Shown one piece after another: positions 17,491-26,535 of a stretch of DNA of 60,287 nt. Origin of the DNA: CAZHCA01 sp964530825 (GTDB lineage: Bacteria; Bacteroidota; Bacteroidia; Chitinophagales; Saprospiraceae). The notes beneath the pieces were generated by a model. That model was not told the origin of the DNA and made no database searches. It saw only the letters and a program-made list of their open reading frames with translations. The stretch's first letter is position 1, and every line of letters begins with the position of its first letter. Location of the stretch: assembly GCA_964530825.1 (NCBI GenBank), contig CAZHCA010000028.1, positions 1 through 60,287 of the forward strand, given 5' to 3'. A program made the translations under genes and the position numbers.

Positions 17491-19800
17491 ATGCAACCTT
17501 CCACGATGCTCCATCGTTATGCTCACCGCTGGCGCCTCCAGAAAGCCCTTGAGAGCGCCCTCCTGGCCCTGGCTCCTGCCCTGCTAATTGCCGGCGCGCT
17601 GCACTACAGCGGTATCCCCTGGGGCTGGTGGACACCTTCCGCAATCCTGGGAGCTACGGTTGTCGGAGCGTTATTCCTATACCACCAGTGGGGTTGCCAT
17701 CGCTTCGACTCCTCTGCAGCCGCCCGCCGCCTCAATTGGGATTATCCGGTGCTCGAAGAAAGTGTCGACCTGCTCCTCGCTCCGAAGGATCAGCTATCCG
17801 AATTGGCCGCCCTGCAACAGACCAAGATTGCACAACGCATGTACGATCTGCGGCCCACACCACCGGTTCTGCAAAGCACCACCTGGCCTTTGACCATGAT
17901 TTGCCTGACGGCTGCCAGTTTGCTGGCCTATCCGCCTCCAGCCACTACGCCACCCACCAATACAGCCGAATCACTGCCTTTGACAATAATGAACGCACTC
18001 GACAGCCCTCCAGTCCTGAGCGCTCCCGAGATCCAGAGCGTCTTCATCACCCTATCGCCCCCGGCTTACACCGGGCTACAAGCAACAACCCAAAAGGAAT
18101 GGCCCATCCAGACCGTGCAGGGCGTGACTATCCAATGGCGCATCACCTTCGATCCGATGGTGCGGGAAGCTGAGATTATGCTGGCCGACGGTACGCGCTT
18201 ACCGCTAAAGCTTTTGAGTGATCAATTATTGGAGGTCGACTGGAATCCCCAAGCCCCGACTCTTTATCAACTCCGCTACCGCAACGACTCAACCGCCTGG
18301 CACAGTACCGACTATTTCCGAATCGATGTACGGGCCGACTACCCGCCCGCGGTTGAAATCCTGGATTTGCCCGCATACGCCGAGTATGTTTACGATCCTG
18401 ATCTCCGCATCCGGCTGGGTGCAACCTGCACCGATGACTACGGCATTCGCGACGCCCGCCTTATTGCAACCGTTACGAAAGGCGAAGGCGAATCGGTTAC
18501 TTTTCGCAACGACACGCTACGCTTTGCCCGGCCGGTCAACGGCGCTAAAACCTACGACTTTAAGCGATCAATCCGGCTAGGCGACTTGCAAATGGAGCCG
18601 GGCGACGAGCTCTACCTCCACTTCGAAGCGCTCGATAATCGCCTGCCCAAACCCCAGATCGGTAAGACCTATAAATACATTATCGCCTTCGCGGATACGA
18701 CACAGGAGGCTACCGACATGTTCGGTGGGCTAGCCGTAAACCGCATGCCGGAGTACTTCCGGTCGCAGCGCCAGATCATCATCGACACCGAAACCCTAAT
18801 CGAAGAGGAGCGTAAACTCAAACCCGAGGTTCTCCAAAACCGCAGCAATAACATCGCAGCCGACCAAAAACTGCTGCGCCTGCGCTACGGCAAATTCCTG
18901 GGCGAAGAGTTCGAAAAAGCCATGGGCCCCATGCCACAGCAGGAGCATGCACATCACGACCATGAAGGCCACGAGCACGACCATGACCATGCACATCACG
19001 ACCATGAAGGCCACGAGCACGACCATGACCATGCGCATCACGACCATGAAGGCCACGAGCACGACCATGACCATGCACATCACGACCATGAAGGCCACGA
19101 GCACGAGGAGCACAGCTCGTCGGCTACGCTCACGGCGCCTGAATTGGAAGAATACTATCACACACACGATATTGCAGAGGAAGTTACCTTCTTTGATGCC
19201 GCAACCGCTGGAAAGCTGCGAGCCGCCCTGGCGCAGATGTGGGATGCCGAGCTCCACCTGCGCATGGGCCGTCCGGAAAAAGCACTGCCTTACGAATACC
19301 GTGCCCTGAAATTGATCAAGGAAATACAGCAAGCCAGCCGCATCTACGTGGAGCGCATCGGGTTCGAGCCCCCCGAAATTGCGGTGGCCGAAAAGCGCCT
19401 AACCGGAGAACTGGAGGAAATCATCGAGCCTTCCTTCCGAACCTCCGTACCTGCCGATGAGGCACGGGAAGCATTGCTCCATGCGCTACCCCTACTGGAG
19501 CGCTTGCGTATTGCACCCCGACCGCCGGAAGGGGAGGAGCGAGTCCTGCTACAAAAGGCAGGCGAGGCACTAGCTGCTGCCGCGCTGGAACAGCCAGGCC
19601 GCATGCTGACTGCGCTAGGCGACCTGCGGTTACTCCTAGAAGGGAATTTACCCCTGGACACCTACCACCAACGGCTGCGCCGCTTGCAGGCCCAGTGCAG
19701 CGAATTATTACCCCCAGCCGGTCAGCAACCACTTCGACGGAAAGACCGTACTCAAACGCTGGAAGATACCTATCTTGAGCGCCTGCGTACGCTACGATAA
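17491..19800 (+). CDS. DUF4175-like membrane protein with histidine-rich tandem repeat
   Basis: A 769-residue protein with two N-terminal membrane helices (LLALAPALLIAGALHY; ILGATVVGALFLYH), a third hydrophobic segment near residue 135, then a long extracytoplasmic beta-rich region containing ITLSPPAYTGL, typical of DUF4175 proteins, and a helical C-terminal half. Residues 486-541 are four 14-residue units of the form HAHHDHEGHEHDHD, giving 28 histidines in 56 residues; such a stretch should bind Zn, Ni or Cu. DUF4175 genes usually accompany MoxR/DUF58/BatA modules, which supports a shared envelope role. A start at 17509 (MLHRYAHRW) is also possible. The next gene starts 9 bases downstream. 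Confidence 0.75.
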   Translation: MQPSTMLHRYAHRWRLQKALESALLALAPALLIAGALHYSGIPWGWWTPSAILGATVVGALFLYHQWGCHRFDSSAAARRLNWDYPVLEESVDLLLAPKDQLSELAALQQTKIAQRMYDLRPTPPVLQSTTWPLTMICLTAASLLAYPPPATTPPTNTAESLPLTIMNALDSPPVLSAPEIQSVFITLSPPAYTGLQATTQKEWPIQTVQGVTIQWRITFDPMVREAEIMLADGTRLPLKLLSDQLLEVDWNPQAPTLYQLRYRNDSTAWHSTDYFRIDVRADYPPAVEILDLPAYAEYVYDPDLRIRLGATCTDDYGIRDARLIATVTKGEGESVTFRNDTLRFARPVNGAKTYDFKRSIRLGDLQMEPGDELYLHFEALDNRLPKPQIGKTYKYIIAFADTTQEATDMFGGLAVNRMPEYFRSQRQIIIDTETLIEEERKLKPEVLQNRSNNIAADQKLLRLRYGKFLGEEFEKAMGPMPQQEHAHHDHEGHEHDHDHAHHDHEGHEHDHDHAHHDHEGHEHDHDHAHHDHEGHEHEEHSSSATLTAPELEEYYHTHDIAEEVTFFDAATAGKLRAALAQMWDAELHLRMGRPEKALPYEYRALKLIKEIQQASRIYVERIGFEPPEIAVAEKRLTGELEEIIEPSFRTSVPADEAREALLHALPLLERLRIAPRPPEGEERVLLQKAGEALAAAALEQPGRMLTALGDLRLLLEGNLPLDTYHQRLRRLQAQCSELLPPAGQQPLRRKDRTQTLEDTYLERLRTLR
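18946..19113 (+). repeat. Four tandem 42-base repeats encoding a His-rich metal-binding stretch
   Basis: Four in-frame 42-base units lie inside the DUF4175-like gene. Units 1 and 2 are identical, unit 3 differs by one synonymous base (GCG for GCA), and unit 4 diverges only in its last nine bases. The near-identity at the DNA level points to recent slippage or recombination rather than old protein repeats. Confidence 0.95.
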
Positions 19801-19809
19801 ACACTGTCT

Positions 19810-21546
19810 ATGATCGATTTTTTACCACCTGCTACTCCGTGGCGCTGGGCCACCCTGGTGATTATTGTGGCGTTGGGTGTCCTGCTTATCTACCGTTACC
19901 GGAAGCAGCCGGCACCCCTGATTGCCGGCTGGATCACTCTACTCGGTCTGTTGGCGCTGGCCTGGCAACCCGGGCGTACTGTGGTAGTGAATACCCGCGA
20001 CGCCATTCTCCTGACTCCAAATGCGAATCCGAAAGTAATCGACAGCCTGAGCCGGATGCTGCCCGATGCCCCCCAGTTAGCACTGCCCAGGGTAGTTACC
20101 CAGACTGCCGAATTGGTCGATCCGCTGCATTTGCCGGTCACCCACCCAACTGTGGGTCGCCTTCATGTGGTTGGCGACGGACTCCCTATCTGGCTGTTGG
20201 ACCTATGGAATGGCCCCGAACTCCTTATGCACCTGAATCCGAAGCCCGAAGGAATCCTAACGATAGACTACACTCCACAAGTGGTCGAAGGCGATACGCT
20301 AGCGTTGCGGGGTACCTGGAACAAAGTAAACCCTGGAAAAAGCCTCCTGGAATTAAGGGGACCAAGCGGGAGCATCACCCTTGCTGAGCCAGATACACCA
20401 GGAACCTACGCTTTTTTCCATAAGCTATCCGCCCCACCCGCCGGCCGCTACCTGTGGAACCTGCACCTGGATTCGCTCGATCATCCTCTTCCGGTGGAGG
20501 TGACTGACCGACCGCGCCCCCGACTGTTGCTGCTAGGCGGCAGCCCTGACTTTGAGACGAAGTACCTCAAAAACTGGCTCGGCGATCAGGGCTACCGCCT
20601 GGCGACCCGGTTTGTCGTTTCGCGCGATCGCTACCTCACCGAGTGGATCAATCAATCCAGAGGGGATCTGGAGCCGCTCACCCTGAATCGACTGGAGCAG
20701 TTCGACCTGCTCCTCCTCAGTGCCGATTATTGGACCGAGCTGGCTTCGGACGAGCAAGCCGTTCTAACGCGGGCAAACCGGGAAGGATTGGGATTGCTTT
20801 TGCTCAAAACCAGTACCACCTTGAGGTTGCCGGGCATCCTGCGTGCCTTTGAACTACAACCCAGTGCGCCGAAATACCAGCTACCCGGCATAGAACTCGA
20901 GCTGGAAAAGCCGCCGTTACAAATCCGGAGTAGCAACCGGCTTTTTCCACTCTATACCTCTACATCCGGTGAAGTGATTGGTGCCTGGAAGCCTAATGGA
21001 AAGGGTCGCCTCGGCCTTATAGTTGGAGGTAACACCTTCCCTTTACTGCTCTACGACGAACTAGCCGCCTACGCCCGTCTTTGGCGAACACCGATTACCA
21101 CCCTCGCCAGGTCTTTTGAGGAGCCCCCCCCGCTGGAGGCACCCTTCCCGATCGTCACCGGACAACTAACAACCTTCCACTGGCGCACCGGGCTGGAAAC
21201 TCCAAACGTCCAGTGGATCGACCCTAGCGGCGACACCATCAATTTCCCACCCCGGCAAGGGGTACTAGAGTCCGATCGCTGGTCCGTTCCCGCCGTTCCC
21301 CAGCAAGCGGGTTGGCATCAATTACAATCGGGCGAAGCAGCAGCCTGGTTCTACGCAACCGGCGACGAGGATTGGTTGGCGTTACGACGACATGAACGGC
21401 TGGTCGCTAACCGAACAGCCGGCGATGATCAAAATGTCGTGCCAGTAGTCCCCACTCAGTGGCGTCCCTACCCATTGTGGTGGTGGTTCGGGTTGTCGCT
21501 CCTTGGCCTGACGGTACGCTGGATCTGGGAGAAAGTCAGAATTTAG
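19810..21546 (+). CDS. Large BatA/GATase-like membrane protein of the MoxR-type cluster
   Basis: A 578-residue protein of no firmly recognised family. Two helices come first (WATLVIIVALGVLLIYRY and LIAGWITLLGLLALAW), a long extracytoplasmic region follows, and a C-terminal helix (WWWFGLSLLGLTVRWIW) precedes a basic end. The middle (about residues 235-345: RPRLLLLGGSPDFETKYL, FDLLLLSADYW, REGLGLLLLKTST) has the alternating-strand pattern of class I glutamine-amidotransferase-like folds, often seen fused to BatA-type helices; no catalytic Cys is evident. The architecture mirrors the BatA-like protein earlier in the cluster. It starts 9 bases after the DUF4175-like gene, so the two are very probably cotranscribed. 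Confidence 0.65.
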   Translation: MIDFLPPATPWRWATLVIIVALGVLLIYRYRKQPAPLIAGWITLLGLLALAWQPGRTVVVNTRDAILLTPNANPKVIDSLSRMLPDAPQLALPRVVTQTAELVDPLHLPVTHPTVGRLHVVGDGLPIWLLDLWNGPELLMHLNPKPEGILTIDYTPQVVEGDTLALRGTWNKVNPGKSLLELRGPSGSITLAEPDTPGTYAFFHKLSAPPAGRYLWNLHLDSLDHPLPVEVTDRPRPRLLLLGGSPDFETKYLKNWLGDQGYRLATRFVVSRDRYLTEWINQSRGDLEPLTLNRLEQFDLLLLSADYWTELASDEQAVLTRANREGLGLLLLKTSTTLRLPGILRAFELQPSAPKYQLPGIELELEKPPLQIRSSNRLFPLYTSTSGEVIGAWKPNGKGRLGLIVGGNTFPLLLYDELAAYARLWRTPITTLARSFEEPPPLEAPFPIVTGQLTTFHWRTGLETPNVQWIDPSGDTINFPPRQGVLESDRWSVPAVPQQAGWHQLQSGEAAAWFYATGDEDWLALRRHERLVANRTAGDDQNVVPVVPTQWRPYPLWWWFGLSLLGLTVRWIWEKVRI

Positions 21547-21631
21547 CCGTTTTTTTAAACCAAAAGTGCTGGCCGGGTTTATGTATGCCGGATAGTAAAT
21601 GTGAGGAATCGTTCCAGAAATCACCACGATA

Positions 21632-23992
21632 ATGCTATTAGCTCGGATTGGTCTCGCCCTTTGCGCAATTACTCCCTTTTTCCTGAACGGCCAAAACGGA
21701 TCGCTTTCCGGCATCGTGACCGATGCCGTTACCGGCGAACCCTTGATCGGCGCCACGATCCTGCTGAAAGGTACCGAGCTCGGTAGCGCAACCGATCTGG
21801 ACGGTCGCTACACCATCACCGGTATTCCGCCGCGCACCTACAATGTGACCGCTTCCTTTATTGGTTACCAATCGGCCACCGAATACAATGTAGTCATCCG
21901 CTCAGCGGGCAACTTTGACGTCAACTTCGAATTATCGGAGAATACCACTACTTTGGGTGAGGTCGTCGTCAAACCCAATCCATTCGAAAAAGAAGCCAGT
22001 ACTCCCCTCTCCATACAGAAGCTCAACCAGGAAGAGATTGCCGCCTATCCCGGCGGGAATAACGACATTGCCAAGGTCGTCCAGACTTTGCCCGGAGTCT
22101 CGGGCTCGGTAGGTGGATTCCGCAACGACGTCATCATTCGTGGAGGTGCACCTAATGAGAATGTTTATTTTCTCGACGATATTGAGATACCCAACATCAA
22201 TCATTTTGCCACCCAGGGTAGCGCGGGCGGGCCAGTGGGTTTGCTGAATGTATCGTTCTTCGAGAACGTCACGCTTTCGGCCAGCGCCTTTGGCGCACGT
22301 TACGACAATGTCCTATCGGGCGTGCTCCAGTTCGACCAGCGCACGGGCAATCCCAGGGCGTTCGCCGGTAACCTGCGGGTAAGCTCCAGTGAAGCAGCGC
22401 TAACCGTGGAGGGGCCCTTGTTCAAGGGCGACCGGGAAGCGGCCAAAACCACCTACATCGCATCCGTACGGCGCTCCTACCTGCAGTTGCTGTTCGACAT
22501 TATCGGCCTGCCTTTTTTGCCCGACTACTGGGACTACCAATACAAGATCCACCACCAAATCGACGAATACAATGAAATCTATCTGACCGGTGTCGGCTCG
22601 ATTGATGACTTTGCGGTGAACGAGCTCGACGAATTCGATCCCGAACAACAAGCCCAACAGGATCAGGTGCCGGTCATCAAACAGCAAACCAACGCTATCG
22701 GTATCAGTTGGAAGCGCCGCTTCAAAGACAATACTGGATACCTGCGTACTACTCTGAGCAACAACTTTCTGGAGAACGAATTTTCTCAATTCGAAAATAA
22801 TGTCAAACAAACCGGTCTTTTCTTTCGCAACGACTCGCGCGAGGCAGAAACCCGCCTGCGACTGACTGTGAATAAACGGACCGGCAAATGGAGCAACAGT
22901 TTCGGACTGGTCGGGATTCGCGCCAACTACGAAAACAGTACCGAAGATCTGATTGACGACATTCAATTCACTTCCAACCTTGATTTCTATCGTTATGGTT
23001 TTTTTGCCCAGACCTCGCGCCGCTTTTTCAGTGACCGCTTCGGACTATCCCTGGGTCTGCGCACCGATGGTAATACATTTACCGGCAACGGTAACGATCT
23101 ACTGGCCACGCTGAGCCCGCGCCTTGCCCTTTCTTACCGGCTCAATCCGGCCGGCACGTGGACCCTCAATGGCTCCCTCGGCCGTTATTTCAAGATACTG
23201 CCCTACACGACCCTAGGCTTCCAGGACAATGACGGCAACTTTAGCAACGAGGATGCTGCCTATATCCAGAGCGACCATGCTGTGTTGGGCGTGGAGTACC
23301 TCCTCAGCCCCACTGCTCGCGTTACCGTCGAAGGCTTTTACAAGCGCTACGAAGACTATCCCGTATCGATGCTCGACAGCGTTTCCCTGGCCAATAAGGG
23401 CGGCGGCTTTGAGATCTTCGGTAGTGAGGCCGTACAAAGTGTGGGCGAGGGCCGCACCTATGGCGTAGAATTATTGTACCAACAAAAATTTACCGGTCGC
23501 TTTTACGCCATTGCCGCCTTTACGTTTTACACCAGTGATTTTACGGGCTTTGACGATGCCTTTGTGCCCGCAGTTTGGGACAATCAAGTATTGATTTCGC
23601 TGCTTGGTGGATACAAATTCAACAACAATTGGGAAGTTAGTAGCCGCTTTCGACTGTTGGGGAGCGCTCCCTTTGCGCCGGTCGACGAAGAGGCTACCTT
23701 GGCCAATTACCCCGCTGTCATTCTGGATTATTCGCGTCTGGGGGAAGAACGCCTCGATGCTTTCCAGCAGCTCGATATCCGGGTCGACAAAAAGTGGAGT
23801 TTCCGTAATTTTAGTCTCGACCTTTTCCTGGATGTGCAAAACGTATTGGCCCAGGCAGCCCCAGAGCCACCGGCCTTTGGCCTCGATCGGGATGAAAGCG
23901 GAGCGGTTGTCGAGCCCGAAGGCCTGGTACAAGTCAACCGCGATGTAGAAGGTGAAGTGTTGCCTGCTCTGGGTATTGTGGTGAATTTTTAA
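21632..23992 (+). CDS. TonB-dependent receptor with carboxypeptidase-like N-terminal domain
   Basis: An outer-membrane TonB-dependent receptor of 786 residues. A signal peptide (ending FFLNGQ) is followed by a carboxypeptidase-D regulatory-like domain (about 24-108: GSLSGIVTDAVTGEPLIGAT), a plug domain (about 120-250: AKVVQTLPGVSGSVGGFRND, VIIRGGAPNENVYFLDDIEI) and a beta-barrel to the C-terminal VVNF. The ligand is unknown: no SusD-like partner lies alongside, which argues against a polysaccharide system. It lies 85 bases after the large membrane protein gene on the same strand and could be the last gene of that cluster. Its stop overlaps that of the convergent TPR gene by four bases (TTAA). 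Confidence 0.92.
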   Translation: MLLARIGLALCAITPFFLNGQNGSLSGIVTDAVTGEPLIGATILLKGTELGSATDLDGRYTITGIPPRTYNVTASFIGYQSATEYNVVIRSAGNFDVNFELSENTTTLGEVVVKPNPFEKEASTPLSIQKLNQEEIAAYPGGNNDIAKVVQTLPGVSGSVGGFRNDVIIRGGAPNENVYFLDDIEIPNINHFATQGSAGGPVGLLNVSFFENVTLSASAFGARYDNVLSGVLQFDQRTGNPRAFAGNLRVSSSEAALTVEGPLFKGDREAAKTTYIASVRRSYLQLLFDIIGLPFLPDYWDYQYKIHHQIDEYNEIYLTGVGSIDDFAVNELDEFDPEQQAQQDQVPVIKQQTNAIGISWKRRFKDNTGYLRTTLSNNFLENEFSQFENNVKQTGLFFRNDSREAETRLRLTVNKRTGKWSNSFGLVGIRANYENSTEDLIDDIQFTSNLDFYRYGFFAQTSRRFFSDRFGLSLGLRTDGNTFTGNGNDLLATLSPRLALSYRLNPAGTWTLNGSLGRYFKILPYTTLGFQDNDGNFSNEDAAYIQSDHAVLGVEYLLSPTARVTVEGFYKRYEDYPVSMLDSVSLANKGGGFEIFGSEAVQSVGEGRTYGVELLYQQKFTGRFYAIAAFTFYTSDFTGFDDAFVPAVWDNQVLISLLGGYKFNNNWEVSSRFRLLGSAPFAPVDEEATLANYPAVILDYSRLGEERLDAFQQLDIRVDKKWSFRNFSLDLFLDVQNVLAQAAPEPPAFGLDRDESGAVVEPEGLVQVNRDVEGEVLPALGIVVNF

Positions 23993-24567
23993 TGGCACCC
24001 TTTCAAGGTATAGCCACGGTCCTTTTCCATTTTACAAACATCTGCTCTGGCCCTTTGCATACGTTCCACGCCCTCGGTATTATCGTACTGCCGGTACAGC
24101 TCAATTGCTTTATTAAAATCATGTACGGCTCCTTGGCGGGAAGAAACGCCTAATTTAAATGCACGGATCAAGCCCCGGTTTGCATGGGCGGCCGGTTGAC
24201 TGGGATTGCACTCCAAAGTCTGGTCATAGTCATCAATAGCGCCGTAGAGATTTCCGCGGTCCTCCCGCACCATAGCACGGTGAAAATAGGCAACGCAGTT
24301 AGTCGGATCTAATTCAACCGCTCGGCTCAAATCCGAAGCAGCTGCTTCCAGTTTTTCTTGTAAAAAATGACCGTAGCCCCGGTTGGCATAAGCATCAGCG
24401 AACTCACCATCGATTGTAATGGCCTGGTTGAAATAGTCCATAGCTTGCTTTAATTCCCCTTTTTTAGCCAGCTCAATACCCTGCTTATTTAAGCTTTTGG
24501 CCGTCTGAGCAGAAAGGGTAGTCCCGGCAAATAAGATTACGAAAAGCAATAAAAACAAGTATTTCAT
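23989..24567 (-). CDS. Exported tetratricopeptide-repeat protein
   Basis: A 192-residue protein with a signal peptide (MKYLFLLLFVILFAGTTLSAQ) and about three and a half TPR units, e.g. AMDYFNQAITIDGEFADAYANRGYGHFLQ and the following AASDLSRAVELDPTNCVAY. A conserved-looking C-terminal cysteine pair (DVCKMEKDRGYTLKGC) could form a disulfide in the periplasm. TPRs mediate protein contacts; the partner is unknown. The frame opens with a TTG at 24594, but the ATG at 24567 begins exactly at the leader. It is convergent with the TonB receptor gene, overlapping by four bases. Confidence 0.85.
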   Translation of the reverse strand: MKYLFLLLFVILFAGTTLSAQTAKSLNKQGIELAKKGELKQAMDYFNQAITIDGEFADAYANRGYGHFLQEKLEAAASDLSRAVELDPTNCVAYFHRAMVREDRGNLYGAIDDYDQTLECNPSQPAAHANRGLIRAFKLGVSSRQGAVHDFNKAIELYRQYDNTEGVERMQRARADVCKMEKDRGYTLKGCH

Positions 24568-25008
24568 CTTTGGGTATTTAAGGTGTAAAAACAAAAAAAA
24601 AGATAGCCCAATCGGCGGATTGTCAAAAGGGTTGAATTCTGTAAAACCATTAAATGGCGTGCATTGGCATATCGGAGGCAGAGGTAATAGTAAAGTGGCA
24701 GCAGCCGCTTCACGAAGGTACAGGGTTGTAGGTAGGGGGACGGAGTTTACTAGACCATGATTTTTGAGGTCGTCATAATTGTACCACTTACCACAATGGA
24801 ATAAGAATTCACCCTTTTGTGTTCCGGCGCAAAAAAATGTCGGCGTCCGACCTGTGATTTTTTTAAAAAATAGCCGGCTACGCCCTGCCTAGATGGTGCT
24901 GGTATGGATTGCCTACAACTGCAGTAAATACTGGCCAGCGCTTGGAGTAACCCAGTTATTGAAACCCAAGTCCGCTGTTTCAGAAGTGAGCTTTACCCGG
25001 GTTTGTTC
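24568..25008. other. 441-base gap with no gene recognised
   Basis: The region lies between the start of the TPR gene and the end of the decarboxylase gene. It contains A- and T-rich runs, and the minus strand stays open in one frame for roughly 95 codons from about 24855 towards the TPR start. That frame has no ATG and no recognisable similarity. I find no RNA gene or clear terminator. It probably holds the TPR promoter and possibly decayed coding sequence. Confidence 0.5.
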
Positions 25009-26481
25009 CTAAAGGGCATCGCTGCTGAATTCCTGCATAAGAATTCCAGCTGTTCGTTGACCCGTCTGCTCAATCTCCGCCAGCAGAGCCTCCAGGTCGG
25101 TCCGTTCAGTAAATGGATTGGTAAGGGTAGTACGCAGATAAGTTTGCCCGCGCAGGACTGTTTTTACGATATAGAATTTACCTACTTCTGTCATGACCTT
25201 TCGGATGGCCTCATTATGGGTGCTTCGTTGCTCCTCGGGAATGTTGGGGTTACGGTAGCGAAAACACACGATATTGGTGCGAGGGGCTACAGCCAACTCA
25301 AAGTCGGGATGGGCCTCGACCAATGCCGCCAGTTCCCGTCCGCGCTCTACAACGCGGGTCACGTAAGCATCGAAAAATTCAGAACCATAGACTGCCAGAT
25401 TACAGTAGGCGCGAAGGCTCAGCATGCTTTTGGTACACTCGAAGGTCCGTTTGGCGAGGTTGAACCAGTCAGCATCTTCTTCGCGCTCCCAGAGGTACTG
25501 CGCACGCTGTGCAAAAGTCTGATAGCTGCGCTGTCCCTTCCGGAATAACAGCGCCGTGGTAATCGAAGGCGTCAGCAGCATTTTATGGAAATCCATCACC
25601 ACGGTATCGGCACGCTCCAGTCCGGCCACCAGGTGGTGGTACTTTTCAGAGTAGATGTGGGCAGCCCCATGGGCACCATCGACGTGCATCCACAATTGGT
25701 TAGCCTGGCAGAAGTCGGCAATGGCGTGCAAGTCGTCGAAGGAGCCCGTAGAGGTAGTACAGGCCGACCCGACGACTGCGATCACCTGCCGGCCACTGGC
25801 CTTGGCCCTTGCTAAATACTCCGGTAATAGATCGGTACGCATTTCGTACTGCTCGTTGACTGGAACTTTGATGATACCCCCTTCGCCCCATCCCATTATG
25901 CGAACGGCCCGATCGACGCAGTAATGGGCCTCTTCTGATACCATCAAGGCGAGGGGCTGTCCGGCGCCATCTTGCCATACCGTAGTGTAATGAGCCCGTG
26001 CTGCAAGCAGGGCAGTGAGGTTGGCTAGCGTTCCGCCCGAAGTGAGAAAGCCGTCGGCGTTTGCTGGCATACTGGCTTGCTTGGCAACCGACTTAACGAC
26101 AACCCGTTCCAAGGTCGAACCAGGAATGCCCATTTCGTAAACCCCCATGCCGTTGTTGACGAAATCGTTCACCAAGCCAGCCAGGGCAGCAAGAGGAGTC
26201 GATGGACTCAATTGGTGCCCCATGTAGCGCGGATGGTGAATGTGGACGCTCTTTTCCGCTACCGCTTTCAACAATTGCATTGGATCACCGTCCCAACGGG
26301 CTTTCGACCAATACTCGAAGGCCTCATTGGGTGCCGCCCAGGGTATGGCGGGCGTACCGCTTTCGCGGCCTTCCAGCATCTGCTGTAGCTGGTCGGCAAG
26401 CTGATCGATCAACTGATGGCCCAGTGTCCGAAAGTTTTCCGGATCGTAGGCCGCTTTTAACAGGTCGAATGAGTCGGGCAT
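25009..26481 (-). CDS. PLP-dependent group II amino acid decarboxylase
   Basis: A 490-residue decarboxylase of the aromatic-L-amino-acid/diaminobutyrate/glutamate decarboxylase superfamily. PLP-binding marks are TSGGTLANLTALLAAR (phosphate contact), the His stacking region SEEAHYCVDRAVRI, the Asp that holds the pyridine nitrogen in MHVDGAHGAA, and the Schiff-base lysine in VMDFHKMLL (about residue 307). The N-terminal YMGHQLSPSTPLAALAGLV is typical of these enzymes. The substrate is uncertain; Bacteroidota relatives are annotated as aromatic or diaminobutyrate decarboxylases. It lies 54 bases downstream of the ftsE-like gene on the same strand. Confidence 0.9.
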   Translation of the reverse strand: MPDSFDLLKAAYDPENFRTLGHQLIDQLADQLQQMLEGRESGTPAIPWAAPNEAFEYWSKARWDGDPMQLLKAVAEKSVHIHHPRYMGHQLSPSTPLAALAGLVNDFVNNGMGVYEMGIPGSTLERVVVKSVAKQASMPANADGFLTSGGTLANLTALLAARAHYTTVWQDGAGQPLALMVSEEAHYCVDRAVRIMGWGEGGIIKVPVNEQYEMRTDLLPEYLARAKASGRQVIAVVGSACTTSTGSFDDLHAIADFCQANQLWMHVDGAHGAAHIYSEKYHHLVAGLERADTVVMDFHKMLLTPSITTALLFRKGQRSYQTFAQRAQYLWEREEDADWFNLAKRTFECTKSMLSLRAYCNLAVYGSEFFDAYVTRVVERGRELAALVEAHPDFELAVAPRTNIVCFRYRNPNIPEEQRSTHNEAIRKVMTEVGKFYIVKTVLRGQTYLRTTLTNPFTERTDLEALLAEIEQTGQRTAGILMQEFSSDAL

Positions 26482-26535
26482 TGAGCTTTATTATTCACAT
26501 TATTTCTAAAATCTGCTTACCGGGCGGAGCCAAAC

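Noticed and set aside
18796..19332. A 178-codon minus-strand frame with a Val/Met-rich repeat
   Set aside because: It is the reverse reading of the His-rich 42-base repeats in the DUF4175-like gene; the repeat pattern in this frame is a by-product.
21632..23992. A SusC/SusD polysaccharide utilisation locus around the TonB receptors
   Set aside because: None of the three TonB receptors has a SusD-like lipoprotein beside it, and the only glycoside hydrolase (GH13) is far from the receptors and predicted intracellular.
24568..25008. A minus-strand frame open for about 95 codons upstream of the TPR gene
   Set aside because: No ATG, no recognisable motif and no continuation into a plausible domain; kept only as a note on the gap.
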